Source: Blasia pusilla
Taxonomy: Eukaryota > Marchantiophyta > Marchantiopsida > Blasiales
Assembly (NCBI GenBank): GCA_050084515.1
Contig: CM114272.1
Location: 47,616,001 to 47,680,000 of the forward strand
Direction of reading: 5' to 3'
Length of the DNA stretch: 64,000 nucleotides
Made by a program: the position numbers and the translations under genes. Below the pieces are notes generated by a model. That model worked only from the letters and a program-made list of their open reading frames with translations, made no database searches and was not told where the DNA came from. Shown one piece after another: positions 59,648 to 64,000 of this stretch (the first letter of the stretch is position 1; each line of letters opens with the position of its first letter).

Positions 59648-62600
59648 CTCTGTTTGGAGAAATAGATACCTCCTTGGGTATACCATTTCTTCAAACGAAA
59701 ATCTAGTATTGACATTTGAAAGAAGAATTTGCCCTGTTTTGGATGATATTAAAATATGCTATTTTTTAAAAGAGAAAGTATTAATTATTGTTATTTAAAT
59801 TCCACATATGTGGATTGGATGATGTTTTAAGGGATCCTCTAACTTGATATGGGCCTACTTTGAGTAGTCATATCAAGGTTATTGAAATGAGGTTGACGAG
59901 GTTGGAAGCAACGCCCCCACATGGATGAGAATTATGAGACCTGATCTTTCTTTTAATAATTTTTTTTCAATAAAAGTACTTTTTAAATTTCACATTTAGA
60001 AACAAGATAAGTTCCTTTCTCTAGGGATGGTTTCTTTTTATCATAACCCCAATCGTAAAAGGTACTCTCTTGGAAGTTACAATTATTTCCATAACCTAAA
60101 TTATCCCCATGGCTATAAGGATGACTCCTTCTTGATTTGTCTACAATCTCCAGTGTTTGAGATATGTCATATTGTGGAAAGATAATATTAATGTGACTAG
60201 TGCAGCGAAAAGTTATTTAAGAAACTACACCCACACATGAAAACCATGAGAAAGTTGTTTAGTTTTGATTGGCCCTATTCTTTTCATGTAGACCTTAGGC
60301 TTCGCACTACTAAACTTAAATAGCCATTTTACGATAACGACCCCTAACCTAGAGCTAATTCTTACAGGATGATTTTCATCACTCGTATGACAATAAAAAT
60401 TAGTTTTAAAAATAGTTATTAGAATTGGGTGAGAAATTTTCCTTGCTGACTTGTCAATTCCTTCAAAAAATTTATCACCATCTATGGATTTTTTAATATG
60501 CAATTTTAAACCCTTCAGTCAAGATATTGTAAAATGAATGAAACTTTGCTACTAAGAAAACATCGTTGAGTTGTTAGGATTAGATATATATGATTAAAGG
60601 TATTTTTGGTGTCTAATGAAAATTGAAAAGATATCATTATGAGGAAACTTATAGCATTAATTTTGTCACCACTCTTGAAGAGGTAGATGGATATCGATTT
60701 GCACTTCATATTGAGGTTGGAATCATAAATATAGGTGTTAGTTGGATACACGTTAACATGCATGGACCATATGTCTGTAATATTTTATTCTCCACCCTTC
60801 TTTCTCTCCATCCTTCATTCTTTTCCTCTTTCATTCCATACTAATATTCTCTACTAGTACTACATTGCCTGTATGTGCGATGTAGTGGGCTAGTTTTGGA
60901 GAAACCCCCATTATGTAATTTTTAGAAATTTTAGAAAGCTCCACTTCTTTTGGTAAGTGTAAACTTCCATTCACAAGAAGAGCCTTCCTATATTAATATT
61001 ATAGAGACCCTTAAATAGCATCTATCCTTTTTGTATATGTCTTTCGCCCGTTCGATTTGTACTATTTTTTGGTTTGTGCCAAACTCTTCCAATTCTTCTT
61101 TTCCATCTATTCATCATTCCATTTGTTCTTTCTTCCACACCCTCTATTCCATCCGTTCATCTTCCCTTGATTTTTGTTCATTCTTTTCTTATCTGAATTC
61201 TTCTTAGCTATTGGATATCCTCTTCTAGTCACATAGTCTTTCTATATTGTGTATTGAACCCATCTTTTCTATGTTATACAAATACATTTGGATGAATGTT
61301 CAAAGTGTTTGAATATGTGTTAAGGGAGATATATGATGATGCTAATGTTAGTAAGTCATTCGACCAAGGACTCAACTCCCTTGAGTCAAACAGTTCTTAA
61401 CACCCTTGGATACATGTTAGAAAGTTTAGAGTGTTACTTACCCACTTGCTTAAAGTTGTGCCGTAGAGCTCCTAGGCCATTTCACCCGTTGTCAAGTAAC
61501 ACTACAATGCATTTTTGTATCTAGACAGCTTCCATATGAATATATAATCTAGCAATATATTGATATCACTCTACAAAGTTTCACCAAGTTGATGAGAAAC
61601 TTCAATACCACAACTATTATCTTTCTTCCTTCCATAAGTCTATCCTTCCCTTAATATTTGTTGTGTCCCCAACACTTCACTCAACTTCCAACAAGTAAGG
61701 ATAGGCTTTACACTAGTCCCTAATTAAATTAAATTCACAAATTGAGTGAAAACTTAATGCCAATTCTTTTTTTTCTTGGGCGTAAAATTATAGAAATTAC
61801 TCACGATGTTGGGAGATGTATGCAATTGAGTTGAGATGATTTTTTGACAGTCCAATTCATAAGATTGATGTGAACTATCGGATGGACTCCTACATTTTCA
61901 AGGGTAAGGATATTCAACCATCCATTGTAAAATGACATATATAGTACCATAATCTTACATATTAGTCTTATGGGTATAACATGGTGACAAATATAGAGGA
62001 CCATGAAAAATCCATGCCCCAAAAAGAATGTTCATAAAGAGAATGGAATTTCCTTCAACCCTCTATGATGGGATTCATTGTAACATACCTTAATAAGTTA
62101 TAGAATCTTGAGTCTTGGAAATTTATTTTATTATTTTATTAATCCAAAATAATTTTGATATTTACTTCAATTTGATGAAAAAAATTCCATCTCCATCTTC
62201 ATCTTTACTTTAAAGACTAGAAGGCTCATCTTGGGAATGGAAGTTCACACCTACTAAAAAAAGTGCTCCGCAATGGGGATTTTTGCAAATCCAACCATTA
62301 TATCGCACATGTTGGAAATAGAGTAATAGTTATTATCAATGTTATGAGTCTATGGATGTAAGAAAATGGCATGAATGTCACTTATGATGCTAAAATTATA
62401 CTCTTTTGCCTCATTTCAAGATCAATTATGATACCTTTTTGGTTGATCCTTAACTAAGACTTTTGTTGTTCATTTTTAAATTAAAAAAATCAAATAAAAT
62501 TATTCCCTATGCCTAACATATTTATACTAGAGAAGCAATAAGATTCTTCATGAATTAAGAAAGCACAACTTCCCTTTTTGGATGAATTTTTTTAAGGAAA

Positions 62601-64000
62601 AATTGATCTACATAATATGACTCAACATTCGTACATTGATGCCATAAAAATCCAATTATATATTTTCACAAGTCAAAATTTGTTCATACATGATGCATAT
62701 TAACCATTCTAATGTTACTCATTGTGTGATTTAAATCTTTTTTTCATTTTTTAATTCATGTCCTCTCCAAGTCCTTCCTTTGAATCAAACTAAATTAACC
62801 GCTTTTGTGATGGAGGGAAAAAAACAATGAAATATCTCTATGGAAAATATTTTTCATATTTTTTTAAAAAAATTAGCACTTACAAACAGATAAACGAAAT
62901 CCCCAAAAAATTTACATTTAGGTATTATAATAACATAAGCAAACTAATTTAATTTACTAGTAAGAATACATTTCCATAAACATTTTGTTATGAAAGCACT
63001 CAAATCTTAATTCTAGTACCATTCAAAAAACATTAAAGAAAATCTTCCCAAACCATCGTTAAAACGGCATGGAAAACGGCATGGACATCTACACAATGGA
63101 TGAAAAAACTGCACTTAATTAAAAAAAAAAGTTCAATAAATAAATATGCAACCCTTATATCTCGGGATGAAGAAAGAATAATTTTAAAAGACTCGTGTAA
63201 AACAAGTGGATATGTTAGATGAAGAAAGAAAGAAATTTGCTTAGAAGGGTTTAAAAAATAAAACAAAATAAAGTATTTTTCAATTGACATCACATAAAAA
63301 ACTTATAAATTAATTATAATATTAAGAGCATTAGCTCTGGCAGAGAGGCTCCTAATTAACGCCACATGAGAAGCCTTTCTTCTTTTTCTTATAATAAGCG
63401 AGCATTTCGACATAAACAGGTTTTATTGATGATTTTAAATTTTATTTTAAAATTTAAATATTTTATAAACTAAAACAGTTGCTATGAAGCAATTACAAAT
63501 CTCTTTCATGTGAAATTTCTTTTTAATTTTAAAAATAAAATTTATTCTTTCAGTATTTTAAATACTAAAATTTTATTTTGAGGTAAAATTTAAAAATTAA
63601 AAGTTATTTTTAAAAACTGAGAAAATTTGATAATAGAATAGTGAAAAAAAAAATCTTTGAAAGGATAAAAATAATTTTAAAAAAATTGCTTTGAAGCTTT
63701 CATTATGAAGGATTTCTAAATATTATTTTGAAACAAAATTTGGATCAAAATGAATTATTTTACTAATTATTCATAGATTCTATAATTTAAAAGGAATTAT
63801 TTTAATTTATGAATTCCGAGATACGAGTCAAAAACTAATCATAAAATTTTTTTATAAATTAATAAATGAATGAAATATTTTTTAATCAAATTTATTTAAT
63901 ATTCAAATATTCAAAATTTATCTTTACTAATTATTCATAAATTCTATAATTTAAAATTGTCTATGATTCGTATGTAAAGTATTTTCATTTCCATGCATCT
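59648..64000. other. AT-rich stretch, nothing recognised
   Basis: No coding region, RNA gene or element terminus recognised; open frames are short and without similarity. A 32-bp direct repeat (TACTAATTATTCATAxATTC followed by TATAATTTAAAA) occurs at 63761-63792 and 63925-63956. The last kilobase is extremely A+T-rich. Confidence 0.5.

Overview
The window looks like nuclear DNA of a land plant, most likely an early-diverging one (moss or another bryophyte, possibly a lycophyte). The evidence is intron-rich genes of plant type (a GTE-type BET bromodomain factor and a FAD monooxygenase), a plant-type tRNA-Arg(CCU), and a heavy load of decayed LTR, Helitron, Mutator-like and copia elements. No species can be named from the sequence alone.

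Layout. 1-1255 is a decayed PIF1/Helitron-type helicase, followed by gene-poor DNA. 6218-10001 (+) is a nine-exon GTE gene of 821 codons behind a repeat-rich leader. 10.0-12.8 kb is partly GC-rich without a recognised gene. A tRNA-Arg(CCU) lies at 12861-12933, beside a decayed tandem repeat. 15952-19516 (-) is Ty3/gypsy copy A, truncated inside its reverse transcriptase against a decayed non-LTR-like ORF. 21.6-25.5 kb holds a second PIF1 fragment and a decayed Ty1/copia element. 26.8-28.2 kb is a decayed RT-type ORF. 28.5-30.8 kb carries two tandem-repeat arrays. 31510-36947 (+) is an eleven-exon FAD monooxygenase gene of 763 codons. 41.0-43.8 kb (+) is a Mutator-like/SWIM transposase remnant. 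A six-unit tandem array follows at 44.3-45.1 kb, then a convergent multi-exon gene of unknown function at about 46.0-49.1 kb (-). 49.5-55.05 kb (-) is Ty3/gypsy copy B and 55.06-59.65 kb (+) is copy C, arranged head to head as a large inverted repeat. 59.65-64 kb is AT-rich with nothing recognised.

The most interesting object is the Ty3/gypsy family. In copy B the reading frame that carries the protease end continues into a full-length but mutated cytosine-5 DNA methyltransferase domain. Its motifs run I, IV, VI, VIII, X in canonical, non-permuted order, and it lies between protease and reverse transcriptase. All three copies end pol, after the integrase, with a PHD-finger-like C4HC3 module rather than a recognisable chromodomain. 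The family therefore seems to have encoded both a DNA-methylation writer and a candidate histone reader. All copies here are dead: the methyltransferase has several stop codons and has lost its catalytic cysteine. The LTRs also carry the same 105-123 bp block near both ends, in two different subfamilies.

The two apparently intact host genes (GTE and monooxygenase) show no functional link to each other. All exon boundaries were placed by eye from splice signals, phase and family conservation.
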